The notes under the pieces: model-generated
The model's input: the letters and a program-made list of their open reading frames with translations, nothing else
The model's database searches: none
Told to the model about the DNA's origin: nothing
Assembly: GCA_014904985.1 (NCBI GenBank)
Contig: MU129200.1
Coordinates: 1-41,750 of the forward strand
Direction: 5' to 3'
Source: Hydnum rufescens UP504
Lineage: Eukaryota > Basidiomycota > Agaricomycetes > Cantharellales > Hydnaceae
Length of the DNA stretch: 41,750 nt
In this document: positions 21,153-32,324 of the stretch, piece after piece
Numbering within the stretch: position 1 is the first letter of the stretch
Layout: the number at the start of each line of letters is the position of its first letter
Made by a program: the position numbers and the translations under genes

Positions 21153-24100
21153 GATGACCAAACTGCAAGGACTGGATCAAGCGTTGAGGCAAGGGAGGCC
21201 CCCAGGGGGCCGCAGCTGCCAGCAACGACAGGCGGAACAGCCCGCTCACAGAGGACGCGCGACCTGCAGAGCGAGCTGGCCGAAGGACAAACCGATCCCA
21301 CCCCTGAGAGCAAATTTGCGCACTCACTGGGCCGGAAAGGAACCCCCGTTCCCCAGGGCCTGAAGGAGGAGAGGTTTTCCCCAGGAATGGGCCCAGTCCG
21401 GTGTGTAAAGGCACGCTCGATGCCTCAGGGTAGATCTGCCCTGGGCATAACAGCCCTCAGTGTTCTTGATGGCCGCCTAGGAAACATGGAAGGACTGGCA
21501 ACGCAGTTGCGCTTAGATTCAGGAGCAGATATTACGCTGCTGTCGGAAGAATGCTACTGTGCCCTTCCCTCACGACCCAAGCTCCAGAAGGGGATGAAGC
21601 TAAATCTATTCGAGCTTACTAGTCAAGCGCGAATACTAGGCTTCATCAACCTTACCTTCTTGATGCGCTCAAAGGAAGGCCAATGGCTGGAATTTACGGA
21701 AGAAGCATACGTCATCCCAGGGATGAACGTACCAGTTCTTCTAGGGGAGGATTTCCAAGTCAACTATGAAGTCTCGGTCCTGCGCACGGCTCAACAGTCT
21801 ACGTTGTCTATTCGCCAGCCCCAAGGTGTATTTACAGTACAAGCCCACTCGACTCCGCCACCCGCCTTGAATGTTGAGGTGAAACCCAGACATCCAGAAG
21901 GAATACGAGACAGGAACGCGTACTTGGCAGCTACGCGGTGGGGCGGAACTCTGAGACCATGTCCCGCCCCTACCACGAAAAGAGACTGCCTCGTAAAGGC
22001 CACCAAAGACGTCCGTATTCCCCCGGGACACTCAGCGAAGATACGGTTATGAGGTCAATTCCAGGGGCAAGAGGAATGGCTCGTCGAGAAGATCATACTT
22101 CCTTTGAAGGATGGGTACTTCTTGGCCTCTCCTTCCTGTCTGATATGATCCGACAACCCATTCCTCCCGGTCTCCAACCCCTCCCCTTGGCCGAAATGGA
22201 TACGGGCCGGAGATACGCTGGGAATCCTCCACAATCCGGGCGAGTATTTTGACAGTGAGCTGGACGAGATGCAGTCCAGGAGATTACGAGCCTATGCATT
22301 ACTGGTCCAGAAGATCGCCAAGGGTTCCCTAGGTGAACGGGATTTGGCAGAAAGACTGCCAGGCAAACAGAAACCGACGAGACCATACAGGAGCCTGAGG
22401 AGCCCGATGAATTGTGGGGCCCCAAGACGTCAGAGCCCCCAGATCCTACAACGTATCGAGAAGAAGACCTGGAAGCAATCGTCAATATCTCCCCGAGGCG
22501 CCCCAGAAATCCGGAAGCGGACCTTCGCCTTGATCTGCAGACGTATTAAAGCGTTCGGCTTCAACGACCGTCTGGAACGCTAGAGACGATAGCCAAAATC
22601 CGCTTGAAGGAGGGAGTGGACCCTATTTCTCTGCCTATGTATGGAGCGTCCCCGGCAAAAAGGAAGGTGATCGACGAGCAGATGGAGAAGTGGATCAGGC
22701 AGGAAGTCGTAGAGTCTTCCAAGAGTCCATGGGGCACACCAGTAGTCATAGCGTACAGGAATGGGAAACCTAGGTTCTGTGTAGACTACTGCAAGTTGAA
22801 TGCGCAGACCATCCCCAATGAATTCCCAATCCCCCGCCAGAAAGAGATCCTCCAGGCGCTATCGGGGGCACAAGTACTATCAGCAGTGGACGCACTGAGC
22901 GGATTTCACCAGATGAACATGGAAGATGAAGATAAAGAGAAGACGGCCTTCCGCTCTCATTGGGGACTGTGGCAGTTCAAAAGAATGCCGTTCGGACTGT
23001 GCAACGGTCCCCATCTTCCAAAGGCTCATGCAGTCAATCCTATTGCCATACCTATGGATATTTACCCTGGTCTACATCGATGATATAGTTATCTACTCAA
23101 AATCATATGAAGATCATCTGGAGCACCTGGATGTCGTACTTCAGGCATGCGAGGAAGCCCACTTGATGCTCGCACCAAAGAAATGCCACTTCATGTATAC
23201 GTCGATACTGCTGTTGGGGCAGAAAGTGTCGCGGTTGGGCTTGTCTACACACAAGGAGAAAGTCCGCACGGTGGTCGACCTAGCTCGCCCCTCCACCCGT
23301 TCGACCTTACAAACGTTTCTCGGGATGGCGGTCTATTTTTCGCACTATATCCCATTCTACTCCGATCGAGCAGCCCCTTTATTTGACCTACTCAAGAAAG
23401 ATAGACCTTGGGCATGGGAAGCCGAGCAAGAGCGAGCCTTCCAGGATATTAAGGAAGCGTTGACTCAAGCCCCAGTCCTTGGCCACCCGATGCAAGGGCT
23501 CCCCTATCGTATATACTCAGACGCTTCGGACATAGCAATAGGAGCCAGTCTACAGCAGGTGCAGCCTTTAGAGCTTAAAGACCTGAAGGGTACAAAACTC
23601 TACGAACGAATAAAACCTGCTTATCAGAAAGGGGAGCCCATACCCAAGCTAGTACGTCAAGCCTCAAAAGCCACGAACGATGTCCCAGACCCAGGGTCTT
23701 GGGCTAGCGAATTCGAGAAGACAATCGTTTTTGTCAAACGAGTCATAGCGTACTGGAGCCACTCACTAAAGAGCGCTGAGAGAAACTACTCAGCGACGGA
23801 ACGAGAAGCCCTGGGAGTCAAAGAAGCCCTCGTCCGCTTCCAGCCGTTTGTAGAAGGAGAGAAAAATATAATCATCACAGATCACTCAGCACTACAATGG
23901 GCGCGAACGTACGAGAACACCAACAGACGACTGGCAGCGTGGGGGGCGGTGTTCAGTGCATTCCTGGGACTCGAAATCGTACATCGAGCAGGAGTGACTC
24001 ATTCAAATGTTGACCCCCTGTCAAGGCTAAGCAGAATTCCGCCGCACCAGTCGCCTGTGGAGGATTCAACGCTGTCTCTACCAGCTCCACTGCCCGACCA

Positions 24101-25884
24101 GCTCCTGCAGGCATGGGAAGCGAACCTGGAACGAATGCCAGCGCAGAAAGCAGCCTTCTTAATGACGAGGGCGCAGTCCAGGACTGTACCCGAATCGAAG
24201 GAAGTGCGAGAGGGTAAACGAAGCTCCATGACCACAGAAGAAAGGCTAGAGAAGGAAATGTCTCGAGCCGCGCGGGAAAGGAGCAGGAAGGCCAACCCTC
24301 CAGGAGGGGAATGGCTTCCTCGCGGCCTATCTATCAACATAAGCCCCAGGAGACTCCTAGCTTTTGTGAAGGGCTATAAGGAGGATCCGAGCTTCAGCTG
24401 GGCCTGGGGGGCTGCGGAGCCAGAGGGAGCAGAAGTCTCGGCCGCCCAACAGTTCTATAAGTCATCAGAAGGACTGCTCACCTTCCGCGACGCAGATTGG
24501 GTAGCAAGGCTATGCGTCCCAAGATCAGAAGTCCAGCGCCTGCTGCGCAAGACCCACGATAGCCCATGGGAGAGCGCCCATGCGGGCTCGTCCTGCCTCT
24601 ACCACCGCCTAGCCGCCCGATTTTACTGGCCCAGGATGTGGGCCGACATCGTCCAGTTCACAAGAACCTGCGACATATGCCAGAAGACGAAGCCAGATAA
24701 GCAGGGGCCTAACGGCAAGCTGCTGCCCCACTCGATCCCGTTACTACCTTTCGAAGTCGTCTCGCTAGACCTTATCACAGGTCTTCCCAAATTGTTAGGC
24801 CACGACGCAGTACTCGTGATTGTGGATAAGCTCACGAAATACGTACAATACGTCCCTACGGTCTCGACACTGAAGCAGGAGGGCTTCGCCAGATTATTCA
24901 TCGACCATGTGGTCTACAAGTACGGCATACCCAAACGAATGATTGCTGACAGGGATGCGCGGTGGGCCAAAGCCTTCTGGGCTTCGGTAGCTAAACACCT
25001 GGACCTAAACCTCCTGCTCTCGACTTCCCATCACCCTCAAACCGACGGGCAGACAGAGAAAGCCAACGATACCCTGGAGGTGGCGCTCAGAGCATATGTC
25101 GCGGGTAATAGGGGAAACTGGGCGCAGTGGCTGGGACCTCTGGCATCCGCCTATAACTCCACCCCCACTCCTCCACGGGATACTCGCCAGCCTTTCTATT
25201 GATGGGCTATTCCCCTCGCACAGGCGCACAAGCCATTGACCCGTTCCGTGAGGGATACAGCGACTCTTTACTCACAGCGCAGCTGCAACACCCTTCATTG
25301 AAGAGTTGGAAGTCCATCGAACTAAGGCAAGAGACGCGTTGGTGCGAGCGCAAGCCAGGCAAGCGCGAGTGTACGACACGAAGAGAAGAGAAGAGGAATT
25401 TGAGGAAGGGGATGAGGTCCTCCTCAACCCTCACTCATTAGAGCTGGTGGATGTTAAAGGCACGGGATGCAAGCTCCTGCAGCGACGCGTAGGGCCTTTT
25501 ACGGTCACCGAAAAAATAAACCCAGTCATCTATCGTTTAAACATTCTGCCAGAATATAAGCTGCATCCCATCATTAACATACAGCACTTGACAAAATATT
25601 ACAGAGCCCCCGACGAGAGTGAGCGCGCGAAATTGCCCGACTTAAGAGAACTAGCAGCTGAGGAAGAGTATGAGATAGAAAAAATAGTGGGACATCGCTA
25701 TAATGCTAGCTGGAGGCGTAAGGAATACCTAGTGCATTGGAAAGGGTACGGCCCTGAACATGACACATTCGAACCTGAAAGTGCTCTCTGCAACGCGTTT
25801 TCGAGACTAAGGGAATACAAAGGAAATGTGGCCACCGGGAGCCCTGGCGAAGCCGCAGGCGGAGATCCTGGAGCGGAGATATAA
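21153..25884 (+). pseudogene. pol: protease, RT, RNase H, integrase, chromodomain
   Basis: Enzymatic polyprotein of the retrotransposon, broken by frameshifts. Protease: DSGA at 21516-21527 in the frame running to 22052. The stretch 22053-22600 is decayed. Reverse transcriptase starts in frame at 22604 (FCVDY, then AVDALSGFHQM) and changes frame near 23010, where about two bases are missing in NGP.IFQRLM; the YIDD active site is at 23073-23084. RNase H-like sequence follows (YSDAS near 23515, YSATEREALGV near 23790). Integrase has an HHCC finger (about 24555-24690) and catalytic Asp at 24768, Asp at 24948 and Glu at 25056. A stop at 25200-25202 interrupts it; the carboxyl part resumes with GPF near 25492 and a chromodomain at about 25660-25830 (YLVHWKGYGPEHDTFEPE). 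Chromodomains direct integration towards marked chromatin in related elements. Confidence 0.9.
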
Positions 25885-25934
25885 GCCATGAGTATACAAC
25901 GAGGCGACGCTCACCTATCCTAGCTAACCCCACT

Positions 25935-28487
25935 ATGTCATCTGAGCAGGAGTCGCAACAACACTTGGGAATTTGGGAGGGTCGCCGCTATGCGATGCCG
26001 GGGAAGAACACCGACTGTGACGATTACGACCATGAGCAATACGCGGATTGGCTGGACAATCCCGCCCAAAGACCAGGTGATAGCCCAAGCTCCCACGTTC
26101 TGCCTGGTTCTTTGACTATGAAATACACACTCTTAACCTCCCAGGCCCTCTCCCGAGAGTGCAAGGACTTCTGCCGTACCACAGTGATCCGTATGGCTAC
26201 AGCTGGGCAGACTTGGATGAATGGGGGTGTTTGGGGAAGTTCGACTGGACGATGAGAACCCAGCTTCTCCCGACAAGCAGCCCTTTCCCCATCCACCGAG
26301 CCTGTATCCCGCTCGATCTTCATTCCTTCGACTTCGACCCGCGTTTACACCTCATCGCATCTACCGCCCCAGCCTGATCTTTTCACGTTAGCCGCAGGCC
26401 GCGTCCAATACCTGCGTACGTCAGGTTCGATCATACTAACGAACATGATGAAGCTCGAGAGCTCGGTCAGGGAAAACGCCCTTACCTTACCTTCTTCGCG
26501 GGACCCCGATTGGCACTTCGGACAGTCATGGTTCACTCTACTGGGACAGGCCATCCAGCCTGCCCCTCCTTGGAGGATCGCGCAAATTGCACAGGAGCTG
26601 CACCGGCGACTCATGGACGGCCTGGGATTCCTAACCTTGGGAATCCGATTCCTCTGTATTTCAGGCTATACTGGGGACGGTTTCACCCCCGACCTTCTGC
26701 TCTACGGTACGCCAAACAGGGGCTAATGGTCAGGGTCAGCGACACACGCTCGAGGCTCATCGGTGAAAGTCTAGCCGAGCTGGGAGTGCCAGTGTGGACC
26801 GTCCACGAGGCTAACTCCCAGCCACCCGTGGAGCTCTTCCCTCGAGGCTCAGTGGAAGAATCACCCCTCTGGCACAAGCCCGGGCCCACGCTGAGGAGCA
26901 CTTCCCTTCGCGCCGGTTCGGCGAAGGGTTCACGCGGGAGAAGACGCGGGTGCAATTCCATAGGGAATTGGGCCAGGCTATCACGACACAGGAGGTACTG
27001 AGACCGATGGATGTTTGGGTGGTACGCCCAGGGCATGCCACTGAAGCACCAGTGCCGGCCCCCACCATCGCTTCCATGGAGCCAATTACAGGTGGCCCAG
27101 GGGAGAAAAGGACGAGGTCTATGTGGCACGGATGATCCGCTGGCTGATGAGCACGAAGGAGCTAATACCACGGCGTTCTCCAGGAGATGCAGGGAGCGTT
27201 AGGGAAGGAGACCGTCTCCCTTAAAGAGCTTGCGATCGCGAAACGCTATGAACCCCCACTACCACTATTCCATGAAAACTACGAGACCTGCAAGAGGTGG
27301 CTGAGCGAAACCAAAGGGAACTGGATGCTCCCCGATGTTCCCCGCTTTCCTCCACACTGCCCTCTGCGCCAGCGGTTAGTGGACCCATACACCCGCCCTT
27401 ACGGGCCCCACCGGACCTGCTGGAACGTATTGAAGCAGATCCCTTATACCCTTCGGCCCCGCGGAACATGCCACACCCTCCTCCTCCACCGATCCCAGCT
27501 GCACCTACGGCCGAGGATCCCCTGTCCTTCGAAGACGTGAATCCCCCGTCTTCCGAGGACGTGAATCTCCCGCCCTTTGAAGACTTTTCGGCACCCCAGG
27601 AGTCCCGGGAGGAGGTCCCATCGCCGTCGGGGGCGGAGCCAGGCTCATCGACCATTGGAACCGAGGCCGATTGGGATGACGAATGCGTGCGCACAGGGAC
27701 TTTCCCAGTACACCTCACTCCTTTCCTCTATTTTGGGTCTGAGGACAAACTGGAACGTGAACTATTCGAGAAGTACAGCCCCTACGTACACTCGTGGCTC
27801 CGTCTCCTACGAACGACTATTATCACTTACAAGGATCGGGACCGGGCCCTCCTAGCGGTTCAGAACCAAAGAGCGGCGTTTCTCCAATACCCTGCCGAAC
27901 CCTCGGCCACAGAGATACACCCCAGCGCAATTCCTGGCACTCTGCGAGAGTTCAGCCCTAGAGCTAAGGCCGAAGTCATACAGAGGATATGAGTGAGAGG
28001 CAGGGAATGCCTTGAAAGCTTCCCAATCCCCTTGGACCCCCAAGGGAATCCCTTGCACCCCGTCCCTCACTTTCAGCGGGAAGAATTGATCCTTCTATTA
28101 CATGGAGTGACGAGCCTCCCACCCAGGGTGTGGGGCTCTAGCTCCCGACTAAAGTCGCGGTACGCGCTCTCGCCGGCCTTCCTTATCGAACGGATTCATC
28201 AATTCCGCACTCTGGGGCCAACGTCCTCGGCCTCGCAGCGAAATCAAGCTGCGGATTTAGAGGCCCTCCTTCATAAGCATCTCTCCTACGTCTCCCCTTT
28301 GGGTTTCTCAGTCCCTTTGGACTCCACCAGCGTCATCCGTAAATTGCTGGCCTCCGCTGCGCATACCTCACCCCCGGTCTCCCCCACATCGCTACTAGCC
28401 CACGGCACTTATGACACGGAATACTTCAGATGGGTAAGCGCTCGGGAGGTCTACAAAATTGTGTTGGACGAAATATCGACGGACTAG
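25935..28487 (+). pseudogene. post-pol open region of retrotransposon, unknown function
   Basis: About 2.6 kb of largely open plus-strand sequence between the chromodomain and the polypurine tract. Pieces: 25935-26255, 26510-27001, a frame through 26950-27135, and 27297-28487, which is one frame broken only by TGA at 27990-27992 (a CGA to TGA change would explain it). The last piece has a Pro/Ser-rich acidic first half and a more globular second half (FPVHLTPFLYFG..., later IERIHQFRTLGP). I saw no signal peptide or membrane segment that would suggest an envelope, and no known domain. A third gene in the retrotransposon, or captured host sequence, are both possible. Confidence 0.55.
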
Positions 28488-28507
28488 CTGTCGCGCTTAG
28501 TATATAC

Positions 28508-28514
28508 AGGGGGG
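28508..28514 (+). promoter_or_regulatory. polypurine tract
   Basis: AGGGGGG lies three bases before the 3' LTR start at 28518, where the plus-strand primer is expected in LTR retrotransposons. Confidence 0.7.
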
Positions 28515-28517
28515 CAC

Positions 28518-28846
28518 TGTAGTATAGCGATTATGTAATAGTAGTGTACATACGTTGCGTGACGTTAGGGAGCTGCTGCGGCAAACCCGTGGCTTCTCCC
28601 ATCGAATTCTACGTTGTTTTTACTCCCAGTGCGAGTCGAAGTAACACGCTGTTCGTAGGAACGCGAGAATACGAGAGCCGAGCAGTGAGTACTCACTATT
28701 GGCTAAGCTACTAACAAATCACCATTCCAGGTAACCCTCCGCCTTCTTCCATCGCCCATCCACTCCACTTCCACGTGAGGCCAGGCCAAACGGGAAGTGA
28801 GATTACTACCTAGCCAGGCTAGGTAGGATCTTCGAGTCGGTCGAAC
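28518..28846 (+). repeat. 3' LTR, first part
   Basis: Matches the first 328 bases of the 5' LTR to the point GGTCGAAC, including the intron-like segment. About a dozen differences, all transitions as far as I read them, several turning CpG into TpG or CpA. Confidence 0.9.
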
Positions 28847-29753
28847 ATGTCACCATACACCTCATTTAATTTTTATCGCCATTCGTTTATTCAAGAAAAT
28901 CATTGGATTCCTACCCCTTTCCAACCCATAATATCGCCTCATTCCTTTACTATGTCCACCAGTCAATTTATTGACTATCCATCGGACTTCAAGAGTCCTC
29001 ATTCAAAAAGGGGCAGTTTTATGCCTACTATCAAGTTCCATTTTCTTTGGACAAGGCAATTCAACTTTGCCATCTTTCTTCAAGACTGGATGACTGCCTG
29101 CTCTCCAAGCTATCCTATTGGCTTAAGGCGATGAATTTGATTATGTAACGACACGGACGGGGCCTAGTTCCAATTCTGGACTTGCGGATTCATCACATGA
29201 TCCAGATAGGGCGCACTACTCTGGAGGAGTATTTCTCGAATGTTCGTCATTTTTGATCAGATCGACCGAAACGACTGCGCCAGAAAGATATGAATCGTAC
29301 CTATCGAAAGGTACCAAAAACAGAAACGAACGATCAAAAATGCGGTCCCTGTAACATATCCTGCCCATGTTCATACTCTGAAGGAGTATCTCGTTGATTT
29401 TCGAAGCCAATTATTATCGGTTCGTTCGCAAGTACCACTCCCTGAAAGCTGTTAAAATGCGCATCGAACGGTACAAGGGAAAATGAGCGCGATGGAACTC
29501 CATTTTTCACAAGACAACTCCCTCCCCATGACTCCCCCTTTGCTCCACCATTCAAAAATAGCGAATTACTTCTGGCCTCTTCATGTCTGATGGAGAGACC
29601 CTCAGGGTGACCTATTCCATTTTTCTTAAGGGAACTTGTCCAGGTTGAAGGAGAAATAGCATGTAATGTGTCAATCTCCCCTTTTACTTGAAATTGGATA
29701 CTCCATCAGTTTTGGAATATTTTACTTGAATTTTTTTCTCTGGTGTCTTAAGT

Positions 29754-29820
<67 letters not shown>

Positions 29821-29918
29821 TTTTCAGCTTTCTATTGAGTCAAAGTCCTTGAGATTGGTAAATATTAGGTGGCAGTAGCACACAAATTCACTCNNNNNNN
29901 NNNNNNNNNNNNNNNNNN
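28847..29918. other. interruption of 3' LTR with G run and gap
   Basis: Sequence absent from the 5' LTR. The first 140 bases match 30500-30642 with a few one-base indels. Then come two diverged copies of a block of about 160 bases (29222 and 29380, around GGAGTAT.TCTCG), a run of 63 G (29755-29817) and 25 N (29894-29918). This may be a nested insertion, but the G run, the gap and the near copy at 30500 make a wrong join just as likely. No gene is visible. Confidence 0.6.
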
Positions 29919-30136
29919 TGAGGATGCGTACGCAGCGCCACCCCTTGCTTACGCCTCTCCTCGAACCGCACGACCGCTCCATTCGAGCCGCTCATATCGC
30001 TCCGCTTTGCCTATTTCCTTCGTATCCTACCTCCTTGCTTTTCCGCTTTCGTATCTCCCTACGCGCTTCCCTAGCTACGTGTTCAACTACCCTCAGTTCA
30101 CGATGTTTACTCGTCCAATTATAGTACTTTATTACA
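29919..30136 (+). repeat. 3' LTR, second part
   Basis: Resumes with TGAGGATGCG, matching the 5' LTR from 12841, and ends TTTATTACA as the 5' LTR does at 13059. Followed directly by ATTGGGTTAGG, the right side of the insertion site in repeat X. Confidence 0.88.
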
Positions 30137-30139
30137 ATT

Positions 30140-30362
30140 GGGTTAGGTGCCTTCTTCAGTCACCTAATCTCAGACTTGCACAGTGGGCCATACACACTTA
30201 TCCAGGATAATATGTTCCATTTATGATTATTTATTATTTATTATCACTGCTACCCCAGTCAGCAGGGTTTCATTCGGCATTTCCATGTTTCATTCTTACT
30301 GAGTTGTTATTATTTATTTATTTATTTATTTAAAAATTCACCACACCCACTGGGGTGTGGTA
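30140..30362. repeat. repeat copy X, segment B
   Basis: Right half of the retrotransposon target, matching 33865-34090 closely, with AT-rich (ATTT)n tracts and ending in a short H2-type hairpin CCACACCCACTGGGGTGTGG. It matches the right subterminal part of E1 in reverse orientation. In copy Y a pogo-like element sits at the end of this segment; here the site is empty (TA at 30361-30362). Confidence 0.8.
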
Positions 30363-30416
30363 CTGTCTGTAGAATCCAAGAAAAAAAACTACCTTACCAC
30401 ACCACTTGTGTGGATA

Positions 30417-30965
30417 CCATTGTTGAGGGATAAATCCCTACACCATAGAAATCCTCATCTGGAGGCCAGTTTTCCGCTGACGAACGAATCGAATTATTCA
30501 TGTCAGCGCACACTCATTTAATTTTATCGCCATTCGTTTATTCAAGAAATCAATTGGATTCCTACCCCTTTCCAACCCATAATATCGCCTCATTCCGTTT
30601 ACTATGTCCACCAGTCAATTTATTGACTAGTCCATCGGACAGCTCTCTCATGGTTTTTAGTTCTCCCCCTCCCTCCAGTTTGAAGCTCCTTGAACAGCTG
30701 CTGGTCCCTGGGTGATTTCTCACTACAAAAAGCGAATTCTAACTACACTTTGACTAAGGTCTCAAGAAGAGATTCTTAGGGTGTGGTATTTGACTGAACA
30801 CACATTCTCACTTAATGCTTGGCTTGTTGGCTCACTGCAATTTTCCCTGTTCAAAGACTTCCCCCACTCAGACTGAACATCTGGATTAGATCTGTGATCC
30901 CCTCTTTTGTCCCGGCTCAAATCGTGGACAGTGGTTGGATTGGCTTTATAACCATCCTGCTTACA
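30417..30965. repeat. insertion in copy X relative to copy Y
   Basis: Copy Y passes from a GTGTGGTACCAT hairpin end directly to CCATAGAAATTT (37021-37045), whereas copy X has about 550 extra bases here. The inserted DNA includes the 140 bases also seen at 28847-28989 and has no recognised gene. Boundaries are approximate. Confidence 0.5.
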
Positions 30966-31800
30966 CTGTCCATAGAATTTAAAAAAAACTATCTAGTAGC
31001 ACACACACCCGCTTGGACAGGTGTGTGGTATGGGGGCATGGCCTTCACTGTTGGGCAGGTTGCTGTTGGGGTGGGTTGTCATTTTGGGTGCTCCGGCTTG
31101 GATTCTACAATAATACCATACATTAATAATAAAAATTCAAAGGCATGCAAAAGGAGCAGCTTGCGCTGCTCTTTTGTGTCACTGTACATATAGAAATTCC
31201 AAAAAATACCTAGTAGCACCACACACTGCTTGGGTGGGTGTGTGGTACCAGGGGCATGGCCTTCACTGTTGGGTGGTTGCTGTTGGGGTGGGTCATCATT
31301 TCAGGCACTCCAGCTTGGATCCTACAATAATAGCATACGTTAGTAAAAAAAAATTCGAAGGCATGCAAAGGAGCAGCTTGCACTGCTCCTTTTGCATCAC
31401 TGTACATATAGAAATTCAAAAAAAAATTACCTAGTAGCACCACACACCTGCTTGGGTGGGTGTGTGGTACCGGGGGCATGGCCTTCACCATTGGGCGGGT
31501 TGCTGTTGGGGTGGGTTGTCATTTCAGGTGCTCCGGCTTGGATCCTACAATAATAGCATATGTTAGTAAAAAAAATTCAAAGGCATGCAAAAGGAGCAGC
31601 TTGTGCTGCTCCTTTTGCATTGCTGTATGTATAGAAATTCAAAAAAAAAATTACCTAGTACCACCACACACCCGCCCAAGCAGGTGTGTGGTACTGGGGC
31701 GTGGCCTTCACTGTTGGCGGGTTGCTGTTGGGGTGGGTCGTTGTTTTGGGCACTCCAGTTTGGATCCTACAATAATAGCATATGTTAGTAAAAAAATTCA
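30966..31800 (-). repeat. array X, hairpin/intron-like units (CpG-worn)
   Basis: Four H2 hairpins (near 31002-31030, 31218-31246, 31439-31469, 31662-31692) alternate with three H1 hairpins (near 31147-31176, 31365-31396, 31587-31620), read on the minus strand. Intron-like segments have GTAATT or GTATTT starts, TACTAAC and GTAG ends, for example 31322-31430 (109 bp). The exon-like parts resemble one another and one exon-like part of E1 (20408-20545): APEMTTHPN-like in the same frame. CpG is mostly replaced by TpG or CpA compared with E1. Confidence 0.7.
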
Positions 31801-32324
31801 AAGGCACACTATAGAAGAAGGGTTGGGAGCTCCAATGACTGTCAAATCAAAATCTGGTTCAGCCAGTGTGTAGATGGGAGACTGTATTTCTGTTGTTATT
31901 CATTGGGTTGGTTCGCTTCAATGGTTGATCACACTCTGCAAGACGTGTATGGTGTTCAGTGGAGAATAGGAAGGGATATGGACTAGCTGTAGTCAATGAT
32001 ATATCGTTTGGGATGCTTGTAGAAAGGCTTATATGTTGTGTAGGATGCTTATGGAAAGGCTTATACATCTGGGATGCTTATAGAAAGGCTTATACGTCGT
32101 TTGTGTTGTGTTGGTCTGTTCACTGATATTTGTGTATTCTTGTTTACATTCTCCTGGTCAAAATGCGGATATCTGTGGGTTATAGACTGGTCAGTGCTTG
32201 GTTAGTCTTGTTAGTATGTTTCTTTCTTCTTTCTTCAAAACCTGATACATATTTTGTTATGCTTACTTTTCCTTGGATGTCCAGCAACTCTAACCTTAGG
32301 TCCTGCAACTATCCTTGGCTTTAG
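31801..32324. other. non-coding stretch with 28-30 bp tandem repeat
   Basis: Three tandem copies of a block around GGATGCTTATAGAAAGGCTT lie at 32010-32096. The rest shows no gene or recognised element. It lies between array X and the left inverted arm. Confidence 0.6.

Larger units (their letters stand above)
12513..30136 (+). mobile_element. Ty3/gypsy chromodomain LTR retrotransposon (nested, degenerate)
   Basis: Order: 5' LTR, primer site, gag with CCHC knuckle, protease, reverse transcriptase, RNase H, integrase, chromodomain, post-pol region, polypurine tract, 3' LTR, all on the plus strand. Integrase after RT, together with a chromodomain, places it among Ty3/gypsy (Metaviridae-type) chromoviruses of fungi. 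The copy is dead: several frameshifts and in-frame stops, the 4.9 kb element E1 between gag and pol, and a 1.07 kb interruption with an assembly gap in the 3' LTR. Without these two interruptions the element is about 11.7 kb, long for the group, mainly owing to the post-pol region. It lies within repeat X; the uninterrupted site is visible at 33864/33865. The exact target duplication is only ATT, perhaps a worn longer one. Confidence 0.9.

Noticed and set aside
27221..27718. 165-codon minus-strand frame with Ser/Gly-rich product
   Set aside because: Antisense shadow of the Pro/Ser-rich post-pol frame, which fits the orientation of the retrotransposon.
29755..29817. G-quadruplex-forming G run
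   Set aside because: A pure 63-base G run next to an N gap is more likely a sequencing or assembly artefact than biology.
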